Assembly: GCF_023534745.1 (NCBI RefSeq)
Contig: NZ_JAMHJQ010000020.1
Span: 1-50,597, forward strand
DNA length: 50,597 bases
Source: Streptomyces sp. 35G-GA-8
GTDB taxonomy: Bacteria > Actinomycetota > Actinomycetes > Streptomycetales > Streptomycetaceae
Direction: 5' to 3'
A program made the position numbers and the translations under genes. Below the pieces are notes generated by a model that saw nothing but the letters and a program-made list of their open reading frames with translations, ran no database searches and was not told where the DNA came from. Shown here one piece after another: positions 34,160 to 42,315 of this stretch (positions within the stretch are counted from its first letter, which is position 1; every line of letters starts with the position of its first letter).

Positions 34160-35677
34160 CTAGGGACGGTCACCGAAGATCGTGCGGTGCCAGTCCTTCC
34201 TGGCCACCGCGGTGTTGTCGTACATCACATGCTTGACCTGCGTGTACTCCTCGAAGGAGTACATGGACATGTCCTTGCCGAATCCGCTGGCCCGGTACCC
34301 GCCGTGCGGCATCTCGCTGATGATCGGGATGTGGTCGTTGACCCAGACACAGCCGGCCCTGATCTCACGGGTGGCCCGGCCCGCGCGGTGGACGTCGCGG
34401 GTCCAGGCGGAGGCGGCGAGGCCGTACGGAGTGTCGTTGGCGAGCCGGATGCCCTCGTCGTCGGAGTCGAAGGGCAGGACGACCAGGACCGGGCCGAAGA
34501 TCTCGGACTGGACGATCTCGCTGTCCTGGGCGGCGTCCGCGACAAGGGTGGGGCGGTAGTACGCGCCGTCCTTCCACATCCCGCCGGGCGCCTCGCCGCC
34601 GGTGACGATCCGGGCGTAGCCGCGGGCTCGTTCCACGAAGCCGGCCACGCGGTCGCGGTGGGTGCCCGAGATCAGCGGGCCGAGGTCCGTGGCCGGATCG
34701 AAGGGGTCGCCGAGGCGCACGGTCTCCATCAGATCGGCGACACCGCTGACGAAGGCGTCGTAGAGCGGCCGTTGCACATAGGCGCGGGTGGCGGCCGTGC
34801 AGTCCTGGCCGCCGTTGATGAGGGAACCCGCCACCGCTCCATGGACGGCGGCCTCCAGGTCCGCGTCGTCGAAGACCAGGAAGGGCGCCTTGCCGCCGAG
34901 TTCGAGATGGAGGCGTTTGACGGTGGCGGTGGCGATCTCGGCGACGCGCTTTCCGACGGCGGTGGAGCCGGTGAAGGAGGTCATCACGACATCGGGGTGG
35001 CCGACGAGACGTTCCCCGGCCTCGGGCCCCGCGCCGCTGACGATATTGATCACGCCGTCGGGCAGTCCGGCCCGCTGGGCGGCGCCCGCGAACATCAGCG
35101 AGGTGAAGGGGGTGATCTCGGCGGGCTTCAGGACGATGGTGTTGCCCGCGGCGACGGCCGGCAGGATCTTCCAGGCGGCCATCTGGAGCGGGTAGTTCCA
35201 GGGCGCGATGGAGCCGATGACCCCGATCGGCTCGCGGCGCAGGTACGAGGTGTGATCGGCGCTGTACTCACCGGCCGAGGCGCCCTGGAGATGGCGCGCG
35301 GCGCCCGCGAAGAACGCGGCGTTGTCGATGGTGCCGGGGACATCGAACTCGGTGGACAGCTTGATCGGTTTGCCGCACTGGAGCGATTCCGCGTACGCGA
35401 GGTCGTCGGCTTGTTCGGCGAGGACGTCGGCGAACCGGTGCAGGGCGTCGGAACGCTCCCCCGGGGTGGTGCCCGACCAGCCGGGGAACGCCTCGCGCGC
35501 GGCGGTCACGGCGGCGTCGACATCATCGGCGCCCGCCAGTTCGTACGCGTACAGCTCCTCGCCGGTCGCCGGGTTGACGACGGCGTGCGTACGTCCCGAG
35601 GTGCCCGGGCGGGGCCGTCCGCCGATGAACTGCGCACCGTCCGCGAAGCGGTCCCGCACCTGGAAGCGGTTGGCCAT
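34160..35677 (-). CDS. Gamma-aminobutyraldehyde dehydrogenase-type enzyme, first gene of the pot operon
   Basis: A 505-residue aldehyde dehydrogenase that should oxidise the aminoaldehyde from putrescine (4-aminobutanal or its gamma-glutamyl form) to the acid. Key sites are APWNYPLQMAAWK, SFTGSTAVGK, the Glu in LELGGKAP, and the catalytic Cys in GGQDCTAATRAY. ATG 35677 (MANRFQVRDRF) has GGAGAG upstream. The frame stays open to 35956, but the upstream part is repeat-derived and not expected to be translated. It heads the operon with potD, potA, potB, potC and the FAD oxidoreductase. Its upstream region shares two motifs with that of the second such enzyme at 44790-46229. Confidence 0.9.
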   Translation of the reverse strand: MANRFQVRDRFADGAQFIGGRPRPGTSGRTHAVVNPATGEELYAYELAGADDVDAAVTAAREAFPGWSGTTPGERSDALHRFADVLAEQADDLAYAESLQCGKPIKLSTEFDVPGTIDNAAFFAGAARHLQGASAGEYSADHTSYLRREPIGVIGSIAPWNYPLQMAAWKILPAVAAGNTIVLKPAEITPFTSLMFAGAAQRAGLPDGVINIVSGAGPEAGERLVGHPDVVMTSFTGSTAVGKRVAEIATATVKRLHLELGGKAPFLVFDDADLEAAVHGAVAGSLINGGQDCTAATRAYVQRPLYDAFVSGVADLMETVRLGDPFDPATDLGPLISGTHRDRVAGFVERARGYARIVTGGEAPGGMWKDGAYYRPTLVADAAQDSEIVQSEIFGPVLVVLPFDSDDEGIRLANDTPYGLAASAWTRDVHRAGRATREIRAGCVWVNDHIPIISEMPHGGYRASGFGKDMSMYSFEEYTQVKHVMYDNTAVARKDWHRTIFGDRP

Positions 35678-35690
35678 GACGCTCTCCGAT

Positions 35691-35738
35691 GTTCCAGCTG
35701 GTTGGTCAGCTGTTGTTCCGGCTGTTGTTCCGGCTTCA
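35691..35738. repeat. Four degenerate 12-bp repeats in the leader of the pot operon
   Basis: Units of 12 bases follow each other: GTTCCAGCTGGT (35691), TGGTCAGCTGTT (35703), GTTCCGGCTGTT (35715) and GTTCCGGCTTCA (35727). Between 35709 and 35732 the sequence GCTGTTGTTCCG is exactly doubled. They lie 14-61 bases upstream of ATG 35677, so probably within the 5' untranslated region. Confidence 0.65.
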
Positions 35739-35769
35739 ATTGAGTGCCGATCCTGACAGAGCACCGCCA

Positions 35770-35816
35770 CCTCAACAAGGGATTCCGTTGTTGCCTTTTG
35801 GTTACGCGACGGAATC
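35770..35816 (-). promoter_or_regulatory. Two candidate operators upstream of the pot operon
   Basis: CAACAA (35773-35778) and TTGTTG (35788-35793) form an inverted repeat inside CCTCAACAAGGGATTCCG. Just beyond, GTTAC (35801-35805), six bases, then GAATC (35812-35816) resembles a GlnR half box (GTnAC-n6-GAAAC). Both elements recur upstream of the aldehyde dehydrogenase at 44790-46229 (see 46250-46377). The first is a candidate Lrp-type site, the second a candidate nitrogen-control site. Confidence 0.5.
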
Positions 35817-35888
35817 GGTCGACCATGTGTCGCCTCAGCGCCCTGATCGGCGGACGGAATGTCAGTGGTGGCTGCCAGACTCGCATGC

Positions 35889-36455
35889 ATGGGGAAGAAC
35901 TCGGGGCGGGAGAAATACCTGCTCTTCTGGGGCCACGCGGCACGGCGGGACGGCACGCTCGGGGCGAGCTGTCTCAGTCAGTGGTGGCCGTCGCCGTTCA
36001 CGGTGGACGGGGTGGAGTACGCGACGGCCGAGCACTGGATGATGGCGCGCAAGGCACGGCTCTTCGGGGACGAGGAGGCCGAGCGCGCCGCGCTGGGGGC
36101 GGCGAATCCGGCGCTCGCCAAGAAGGCGGGGCGGCTGGTGCGCGATTTCGACGAGACCGTCTGGGAGCGCGAGCGCTTCGGCATCGTGGTGGAGGGCAGC
36201 GTCCACAAGTTCGGGCAGGACGCGGCGCTGCGCGGATTCCTGATGGCCACGGGCGACCGGATACTCGTGGAGGCCAGCCCGATGGACCGGATCTGGGGCA
36301 TCGGGCTGGCCTCGGACGACGAGCGGGCGCGGGACCCCGAGCGCTGGCGCGGGCTGAATCTGCTGGGCCTGGCGCTGATGGAGGCGCGTGAGCGGCTCCG
36401 GGCCGAGGCCGCGGGCGCGGGCGCGGCCTCGGACGACGGAGGGTCCGCGGGCTGA
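35889..36455 (+). CDS. NADAR-family (YbiA-like, DUF1768) protein
   Basis: A 188-residue NADAR protein. Family marks are KYLLFWGH, the aromatic CLSQWWPSPFTVDGVEYATAEHWMMARKA, and the C-terminal DRIWGIGLA with WRGLNLLGLALMEAR. NADAR proteins are proposed or shown to hydrolyse N-glycosidic bonds of ADP-ribosylated guanine or of riboflavin intermediates. The start is taken at ATG 35889 (MGKNSGREK); ATG 35859 is a possible longer start. It stands alone between the divergent pot operon and the convergent DUF4190 gene. Confidence 0.9.
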   Translation: MGKNSGREKYLLFWGHAARRDGTLGASCLSQWWPSPFTVDGVEYATAEHWMMARKARLFGDEEAERAALGAANPALAKKAGRLVRDFDETVWERERFGIVVEGSVHKFGQDAALRGFLMATGDRILVEASPMDRIWGIGLASDDERARDPERWRGLNLLGLALMEARERLRAEAAGAGAASDDGGSAG

Positions 36456-36510
36456 GGACCGGTCGGCTCAGAGCCTGGCGGGCCCCCGGATGCCACGGGT
36501 CCTCCCGGGT

Positions 36511-37311
36511 CTACCGAGTGACGTCGACCACCAGCGAGGTGCTGTAGCCGTCGTAGGTGCTGTCGTAGTCGTTGTCGTTCTCCTCGTTGATCGCCTGGGT
36601 GATGCCCCAGATGATGAAGCCGAGGAAGATGACGCCGAGGGCGATGCCGATCGAGCCGAGGATGACACCGGCGCGGGCCTGTCCCTCATTGGTGGCCTCG
36701 CCCCGCTGTACCCGCTTCCTGCCGACGATGCCGAAGATCAGCGCGAGTACGCCGAGGACGATGCCGCCGATGCCGTACAGACAGAACAGACAGACGGACA
36801 GAATGCCGAGCACCATCGCGGCGACGCCCATACCGTTCGCCGGGGGCTGCCAGCCGGGCTGGCCGTACCCCGGGGCGCCCGGGTACGGCTGGGGAGCCGC
36901 CGGGTAGCCGGGATAGCCGTAGCCGGGGGCCGCTCCCGGTCCCGCGCCGGCGCCGTACGGAGCGGCGCCGTACGGAGCGGCGGAGTGCGGGGCGGGCGGG
37001 GCGCTCGGGTATCCATAGGGACCGGGGGCGGGCTGAGCCGGTCCCCCGGGAGCGGTGGGCGGCGGCGGTACGGCGCCGGACTCGGGCCCTCCGGCCGTCA
37101 TGCCGATGACCGTCGGCATGTTGTGCACCGATCCGGGCGACGGTTCCCCGGGGGCTCCCGGGCCCCCGGGGGACGGCTGTCCCGGAAGCTCGGGCGATAT
37201 CGGTGGCGGCGGCAGTGACGCCGGCTTGTCCAGCGGGATCCGCTGCTCGGGCGGAGCCCAGGGATCACTCGGCTCGTAGCCGCCCGGCGGCTGCTCGCTC
37301 TTGTCTGACAT
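36511..37311 (-). CDS. DUF4190-domain membrane protein with Pro/Gly/Tyr-rich N-terminus
   Basis: A 266-residue protein. Residues 1-155 are disordered and rich in Pro, Gly, Ala and Tyr (repeats such as APYGAAPYGAG and YGYPGYP). The DUF4190 domain follows, with two membrane helices around the short cytoplasmic stretch GRKRVQRGEATNEGQARAGVILG. A short acidic extracellular tail (NEENDNDYDSTYDGYS) ends it. ATG 37311 is chosen; GGGAGG is very close before it. The frame is open to 37467 without other support. Such proteins are common in actinobacteria and their role is unknown. Confidence 0.85.
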   Translation of the reverse strand: MSDKSEQPPGGYEPSDPWAPPEQRIPLDKPASLPPPPISPELPGQPSPGGPGAPGEPSPGSVHNMPTVIGMTAGGPESGAVPPPPTAPGGPAQPAPGPYGYPSAPPAPHSAAPYGAAPYGAGAGPGAAPGYGYPGYPAAPQPYPGAPGYGQPGWQPPANGMGVAAMVLGILSVCLFCLYGIGGIVLGVLALIFGIVGRKRVQRGEATNEGQARAGVILGSIGIALGVIFLGFIIWGITQAINEENDNDYDSTYDGYSTSLVVDVTR

Positions 37312-37478
37312 GGGCCTCCCCCATCGTAATTCCGTCATGCTACGGCCTCCGCTCCACGCGGAACCGGCCCGGCCTACGATGATCCCTGACCCGAACGGCC
37401 CACGGCAGAGCGCGGACGTACCGCCCCTGCCGGCGCCGTGAATTCCTGGCGACCCGCCCCAGCACACGGAGGACCCCG

Positions 37479-38504
37479 ATGACCGATCTGCACCCCTTCA
37501 TCGCGGGGCTGCCCAAGGCCGAACTGCATGTCCACCATGTCGGGTCGGCGTCGCCCCGTATCGTGGCCGAACTGGCCGGCCGGCACGCGGACTCCAAGGT
37601 GCCCACCGACCCCGAGGCGCTCGCCGCGTACTTCACCTTCACGGACTTCGCGCACTTCATCGACGTCTATCTCTCCGTCGTCGATCTGATCCGTACGCCC
37701 GAGGACGTCCGGCTGCTGACCTTCGAGATCGCGCGTGACATGGCCCGCCAGAACATCCGCTACGCCGAGCTGACGGTCACGCCGTACAGCTCGACCAGCC
37801 GCGGCATCCCCGAGCAGGGCTTCATGGAGGCGATCGAGGACGCCAGGAAGAGCGCCGAGGCCGAGTTCGGTGTCGTGCTGCGCTGGTGCTTCGACATCCC
37901 CGGCGAGGCGGGGCTGCCCGCGGCCGAGGAGACGGCCAGGCTCGCGGTGGACCTGCGGCCCGAGGGGCTGATCTCCTTCGGTCTCGGCGGTCCCGAGATC
38001 GGGGTGCCCCGGCCGCAGTTCAAGCCGTACTTCGACCGCGCGATCGCCGCGGGCCTGCACTCCGTGCCGCACGCCGGTGAGACGACGGGCCCCGAAACGA
38101 TCTGGGACGCGCTGCGCGAGCTGGGCGCGGAGCGCATCGGCCATGGCACGAGCGCCGTCCAGGACCCGGGGCTGCTGGCCTACCTCGCCCAGCACCGCAT
38201 CCCGCTTGAGGTGTGCCCGACCTCCAATATCGCCACCCGCGCCGTCCTCGATCTCGAAGAGCACCCGATCAAGGCGATGGTCGCGGCCGGTGTGCTGGTC
38301 ACCATCAACAGCGACGACCCGCCGATGTTCGGCACGGACCTCAACCAGGAGTACGGGGTGGCCGCCCGGCTGCTCGGCCTGGACGAGCGCGGTCTGGCCG
38401 ATCTCGCGAAGAACGGTGTCGAGGCCTCGTTCCTCGACAGCGACGGAAAGAAGCGGCTCACCGCCGAGATCGACGCGTACACCGCCCAGTGGCTCGCGCG
38501 CTGA
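37479..38504 (+). CDS. mqnX: Aminodeoxyfutalosine deaminase (adenosine-deaminase superfamily)
   Basis: A 341-residue zinc deaminase. Metal and catalytic residues are all visible: His17 and His19 in AELHVHHVGS, His198 and Glu201 in PHAGET, His222 in IGHGTSA, and Asp279/Asp280 in NSDDPPMF. The segment HVHHVGSASPRIVAE differs from true adenosine deaminases (HLHLEG) and matches the Streptomyces enzymes shown to deaminate 6-aminodeoxyfutalosine in the futalosine route to menaquinone. The product would be futalosine plus ammonia. GGAGG lies six bases before ATG 37479. The next gene starts two bases after the stop. Confidence 0.82.
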   Translation: MTDLHPFIAGLPKAELHVHHVGSASPRIVAELAGRHADSKVPTDPEALAAYFTFTDFAHFIDVYLSVVDLIRTPEDVRLLTFEIARDMARQNIRYAELTVTPYSSTSRGIPEQGFMEAIEDARKSAEAEFGVVLRWCFDIPGEAGLPAAEETARLAVDLRPEGLISFGLGGPEIGVPRPQFKPYFDRAIAAGLHSVPHAGETTGPETIWDALRELGAERIGHGTSAVQDPGLLAYLAQHRIPLEVCPTSNIATRAVLDLEEHPIKAMVAAGVLVTINSDDPPMFGTDLNQEYGVAARLLGLDERGLADLAKNGVEASFLDSDGKKRLTAEIDAYTAQWLAR

Positions 38505-38506
38505 CC

Positions 38507-39265
38507 ATGTCGGGCGACCGGACGGACCGGGACCCCGCCGCGCGGAGTGTCGTCGCGGTCGGCCACCGCGGCGACCCCTATCGCGTACGGGAGAACACCC
38601 TCCCCTCCGTGGACTCCGCCCGGCGGCGGGGCGCTGACGCGGTCGAGATCGACGTCAGGCTCACCCGCGACGGTGAGCCCGTGCTGCTGCACGACGCCAC
38701 GCTGGAGCGGCTCTGGGGCCATGAGCGGCGGCTGGCCGAGCTGACGTACGAGGAGCTGCGCGAGCTGACGGACGGCGGGGTCCCGACGCTGCGCGAGGCG
38801 CTCACCGCGAAGGACCCGGCCGGGGCCGGAAGCGGACACCCGGGTGCGGACGGGACCCGCTTCATGGTGGACCTTCCCGGCGCGACCGAGGAGGCGGTAC
38901 GCACCATCGTCGGCACGGTGCGCGAGTGCGGCGCCGCCGAGCGCGTGTACTACTGCGCGGGCCCGAGCGCGATGCTCGCCGTACGCGCCGCCGACGCGCG
39001 CGCCGAGATCGCCCTGACCTGGACGACGCTCGCGCCACCGCGGCCGGCCCTGCTGGCGGCGGTGCGGCCACGCTGGCTCAACTACCGGTTCGGGCTGGTC
39101 AGTCGGGAGCTGGCCGACCGCAACCACCGGGACGGGCTGCTGGTCTCCGCCTGGACCGTGGACACCCGGCGCAGCATGCGCCGGCTGATCGCGCACGGCG
39201 TCGACTCCGTCACCACCAACCGGATCGATGTCCTGTCCGGGCTGCTCGGGACTCGTCGTTCATGA
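38507..39265 (+). CDS. Glycerophosphodiester phosphodiesterase-family protein
   Basis: A 252-residue GDPD-type TIM barrel that would split glycerophosphodiesters into glycerol 3-phosphate and an alcohol. Visible motifs are GHRGDPYRVRENTLPS (catalytic His and Glu), ADAVEIDVRLTRDGEPVLLHDATL (metal Glu/Asp and second His), and the late SAWTVDTRRSMRRLIAHGVDSVTTN. The strand usually ending in a metal Glu and Lys reads FMVDLPG, so one metal ligand may be Asp. ATG 38507 comes two bases after the deaminase stop, so the two are cotranscribed. No signal peptide. Confidence 0.9.
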   Translation: MSGDRTDRDPAARSVVAVGHRGDPYRVRENTLPSVDSARRRGADAVEIDVRLTRDGEPVLLHDATLERLWGHERRLAELTYEELRELTDGGVPTLREALTAKDPAGAGSGHPGADGTRFMVDLPGATEEAVRTIVGTVRECGAAERVYYCAGPSAMLAVRAADARAEIALTWTTLAPPRPALLAAVRPRWLNYRFGLVSRELADRNHRDGLLVSAWTVDTRRSMRRLIAHGVDSVTTNRIDVLSGLLGTRRS

Positions 39266-39376
39266 AGCCCCGGGCATACGGTCGGGCATGATGAGCCGAC
39301 GGTCCCTCCCGTGTTCACGGCGAGCGCGGCGGGTGCGGGGGGTGCGGCGGGTGCGGAAGTGAGCAGAGGAGAAGAT

Positions 39377-40192
39377 ATGGCCGACGACCACAACGACCCG
39401 CGCGCGACGGGACGTATCCGCTCCGACATCGCCCACAACGCGCGCGTCTGGAACTACTGGTTGGGCGGCAAGGACAACTATCTGGTGGACCGTGCGGTGG
39501 GCGACCGGATCACCGGCCTCTATCCGGGCATCGGCGAAGTGGCGCGCGCGGACCGGGCGTTCCTCGGCCGTGTGGTCCGTCATCTCACCGGTGACCTGGG
39601 CGTACGGCAGTTCCTTGACATCGGCACGGGCCTGCCCACCGTCGACAACACCCATGAGGTGGCGCAGCGGATCGCGCCCGAGTCCCGGATCGTCTACGTC
39701 GACAACGACCCGATCGTGCTGGCGCACGCCCGCGCGCTGCTGACGGGTTCCGCCGAGGGCGCCACCGAGTACATCGACGCGGACGCCCATGACCCGGACG
39801 GGATCCTGGCCGCCGTCGAGCCGACGCTCGACCTGCGGCAGCCGGTGGCGGTGATAATGCTGGGCATCCTGAACTTCGTCCTCGACACCGACGACGCGCG
39901 GTCGATCGTACGGAAGCTGCTGGCCGCCGTACCGTCCGGCAGCTATCTCGTACTGACCCACCCCACGCTGGAACTGGGCGGCGACGGCAATGCCGAGGCC
40001 ATGCGGTTCTGGAACGAGAACGCGACGCCGCCGATCACCGCCCGCGGCCGGGCGGACATCGAGTCCTTCGTGGCCGGTCTTGAGCTGCTGGAGCCGGGCA
40101 TCGTCTCCTGCGCGCGCTGGCGCCCCGACCCCCGCCGGGACGACGGCGCGGCGGAAGTGGCCCAGTTCGGCGTGGTGGCCCGCAAGCCCTGA
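39377..40192 (+). CDS. SAM-dependent methyltransferase-like protein, DUF574 family
   Basis: A 271-residue protein of the actinobacterial DUF574 (methyltransf_19) family. Signature parts are HNARVWNYWLGGKDNYLVDR at the N-terminus, FLDIGTGLPTVDNTHEVAQ as the SAM-binding loop, and VYVDNDPIVLAHARALL. The family is very expanded in Streptomyces, with some members near conserved GTPase (cvn-type) loci; substrates are unknown. ATG 39377 has GAGGAG five bases upstream; an in-frame GTG at 39311 is less likely. The histidine kinase gene starts one base after the stop. Confidence 0.9.
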   Translation: MADDHNDPRATGRIRSDIAHNARVWNYWLGGKDNYLVDRAVGDRITGLYPGIGEVARADRAFLGRVVRHLTGDLGVRQFLDIGTGLPTVDNTHEVAQRIAPESRIVYVDNDPIVLAHARALLTGSAEGATEYIDADAHDPDGILAAVEPTLDLRQPVAVIMLGILNFVLDTDDARSIVRKLLAAVPSGSYLVLTHPTLELGGDGNAEAMRFWNENATPPITARGRADIESFVAGLELLEPGIVSCARWRPDPRRDDGAAEVAQFGVVARKP

Positions 40193-40193
40193 C

Positions 40194-41507
40194 GTGCCTG
40201 GAATCGGGAGAACGGGACCAGCGGGACCGCCGGACGCCGGCAAGGCGGGGGCCGGCGACGCGAGGGCCGGAACGCCGGCCGTCGCCGGGCCCTGGGCCGT
40301 CGACATCGGGGTGGCCCTGCTCATCCAGGCCGCGGTGACCATTCCGTTCGTCGTGCCGCGCGGACCGGACGTGCCGCCCGCCGACTGGCCCTCGTACGGA
40401 CTGACCACGCTGGCCGTGCTGCCGCTGGTCTGGCGGCGCCGGGCGCCCGTGACCGTACTGCTCGCCGTACTGATGGCGCAGATCCTCTACAAGTTCACGC
40501 TCGACGGTCCGGGCCAGAGCCTGCCGTACACCAGCCTGATGGCGCTCTACACGGTCGCCGCGCTGTCCCCGGCGCGCCGCCGCGTCCCGGCCGCCGTGGG
40601 GACCTTCGCGCTCGTGCCCCCGGGGGTCGCGTTGAACTCCCGCGACGCCAAGGAGCTGCTGTTCTCGCTCTTCGTGTTCGGCGCGGCGTACGCGTTCGGC
40701 CGGCTGACCCACACCCGCCGGGCCTATACGGCGGCGGTCGAGGACCGCGCGGCCCAGCTGGAGCGGGCGAACCGGATCGAGGCCGAGCGGGCGACGGCGC
40801 GTGAACGGGCCCGCATCGCCCGGGAGATGCACGACATCCTGTCGCACGCGGTCAGCGTGATGGTGGTCCAGGCGGAGGCCGGTCCGGTCGCCGTACGCAC
40901 GGCGCCCGAGCGCGCCGAGGCGGCCTTCGAGGCCATCTCGGAGACCGGCCGGGACGCGATGGTCCAGCTGCGCAGGATGCTCGGGCTGCTCCGCGAGGAC
41001 ACCGAAACGTCCGCGGAAGCCGGGGACACCGGGACATCCGGGACCGCCGCCGCCTCCGGGCCGCCGCCGCGCCGGCCGCAGCCGTCCCTGACCACGCTCC
41101 CCGGGCTGGTCGAACGGGTCGCCTCGGGCGGGCTCGCCGTCGACCACGTGACCGAGGGCAGGCCCCGCCCGCTGTCGCTCGACACGGAGGCGACGGTCTA
41201 CCGCGTCGTCCAGGAAGCGCTGACCAATGTGGTCAGGCATGCCGCCGCGCGCTCTGTGCGCATACGGCTGGCGTACGGCGCGGACGCCCTGGAGATCACG
41301 GTCACCGACGACGGCCGGGGTCCCGCCGACCCCACCGGCCCCGCCCCCGACGCCGTCCCCGGCCATGGGCTGATCGGCATCCGGGAACGCGCCGCCGCCC
41401 ATGGCGGTACGGCAGGCACCGGACCGGGCCCGGGAGGTCTGGGCTTCCGGCTCACCGTACGGCTTCCGCTGCCGCCCATACATTCCCGTGAGGAGGTGGG
41501 GAGTTGA
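40194..41507 (+). CDS. Two-component sensor histidine kinase, NarL partner type
   Basis: A 437-residue membrane kinase. Five or six hydrophobic segments lie between residues 35 and 170, with no sizeable extracellular domain, so it may sense the membrane itself. The HisKA_3 dimerisation helix contains REMHDILSHAVSVMV with phospho-acceptor His213. The HATPase domain has VVQEALTNVVRHA and HGLIGIRERAAAHGG. A Ser/Thr/Pro-rich loop (about 285-305) separates them. GTG 40194 is the likely start though no ribosome site is seen, which fits coupling to the upstream methyltransferase. Its stop overlaps the regulator start. Confidence 0.9.
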   Translation: MPGIGRTGPAGPPDAGKAGAGDARAGTPAVAGPWAVDIGVALLIQAAVTIPFVVPRGPDVPPADWPSYGLTTLAVLPLVWRRRAPVTVLLAVLMAQILYKFTLDGPGQSLPYTSLMALYTVAALSPARRRVPAAVGTFALVPPGVALNSRDAKELLFSLFVFGAAYAFGRLTHTRRAYTAAVEDRAAQLERANRIEAERATARERARIAREMHDILSHAVSVMVVQAEAGPVAVRTAPERAEAAFEAISETGRDAMVQLRRMLGLLREDTETSAEAGDTGTSGTAAASGPPPRRPQPSLTTLPGLVERVASGGLAVDHVTEGRPRPLSLDTEATVYRVVQEALTNVVRHAAARSVRIRLAYGADALEITVTDDGRGPADPTGPAPDAVPGHGLIGIRERAAAHGGTAGTGPGPGGLGFRLTVRLPLPPIHSREEVGS

Positions 41508-42214
41508 CGATCCGTGTGGTGGTGGCCGACGACCAGGAGCTGGTACGCAGCGGATTCTCGATGATCCTGGACGCGCAGCCGGACATCGAGGTGGTCGCCG
41601 AGGCGGGCGACGGAGCGCGGGCGGTCGAGGCGGTACGCCACCATCGCCCCGAGGTGGCGCTGCTCGACATCCGGATGCCGGTGCTCGACGGGATCGAGGC
41701 GTGCCGCGCCATCACGGGCGCGACCGGCTGTCGCGCGGTCATGCTCACCACCTTCGACTCCGACGAGTATGTGTACGAGGCGCTGCACGCGGGGGCGAGC
41801 GGATTCCTGCTCAAGGACGTCCGGCGCGACGATCTGGTGCACGCGGTACGGGTGGTGGCGGCCGGGGACTCCCTGCTCGCCCCCTCGGTGGCCCGCCGGC
41901 TCGTCGAGGAGTACACCCGGCGGCCTGCCGGGCCCCCCGCCGCGGGCGCCGCGCGGCTCGATGTCCTGACCGCGAGGGAGCGCGAGACACTGCTGCATCT
42001 CGCGCGCGGCCTGTCCAACGCGGAGATCGCGGCGGCGCTCACCGTCAGCGAACACACCGTCAAAACACATGTGGGCCATGTGCTCGCGAAGCTCGGTCTG
42101 CGCGACCGCGTCCAGGCGGTCATCTGCGCGTACGAGACCGGTCTGGTCACCGCCGGACATCCTCCCCACGGAGGAGACGCGGTGCGCGACTCCCCCGTAC
42201 CGGTGAGGGATTGA
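41504..42214 (+). CDS. NarL/FixJ-family response regulator
   Basis: A 236-residue regulator. The receiver domain has Asp9/Asp10, phospho-acceptor Asp55 in VALLDIRMP, and the conserved Lys in SGFLLKDV. The LuxR-type helix-turn-helix is LTARERETLLHLARGLSNAEIAAALTVSEHTVKTHVGHVLAKLGLRD. The start is TTG 41504, overlapping the kinase stop as TTGA, with AGGAGG seven bases upstream; a TTG start with such coupling suggests tied, balanced expression. The serine hydrolase 100 bases downstream on the same strand is a possible target. Confidence 0.93.
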   Translation: MTIRVVVADDQELVRSGFSMILDAQPDIEVVAEAGDGARAVEAVRHHRPEVALLDIRMPVLDGIEACRAITGATGCRAVMLTTFDSDEYVYEALHAGASGFLLKDVRRDDLVHAVRVVAAGDSLLAPSVARRLVEEYTRRPAGPPAAGAARLDVLTARERETLLHLARGLSNAEIAAALTVSEHTVKTHVGHVLAKLGLRDRVQAVICAYETGLVTAGHPPHGGDAVRDSPVPVRD

Positions 42215-42315
42215 GGCCGCGAAGACCGCTCGCTCCGGCGATCCGCCGGCGCGCGGTGCTCAGCAGGATGGGACGGGTCGGCACCACCCGCCTCTGACAC
42301 CTGGAGACCCCAGAG

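Noticed and set aside
35801-35830. A full four-part GlnR site upstream of the pot operon
   Set aside because: Only one a-b pair is present; the next positions at six-base spacing do not fit, so it is reported only as a half box.
34160-35956. Longer aldehyde dehydrogenase starting at 35956
   Set aside because: The extra residues come from the promoter and repeat region; the family start MANRF at 35677 has its own ribosome site.
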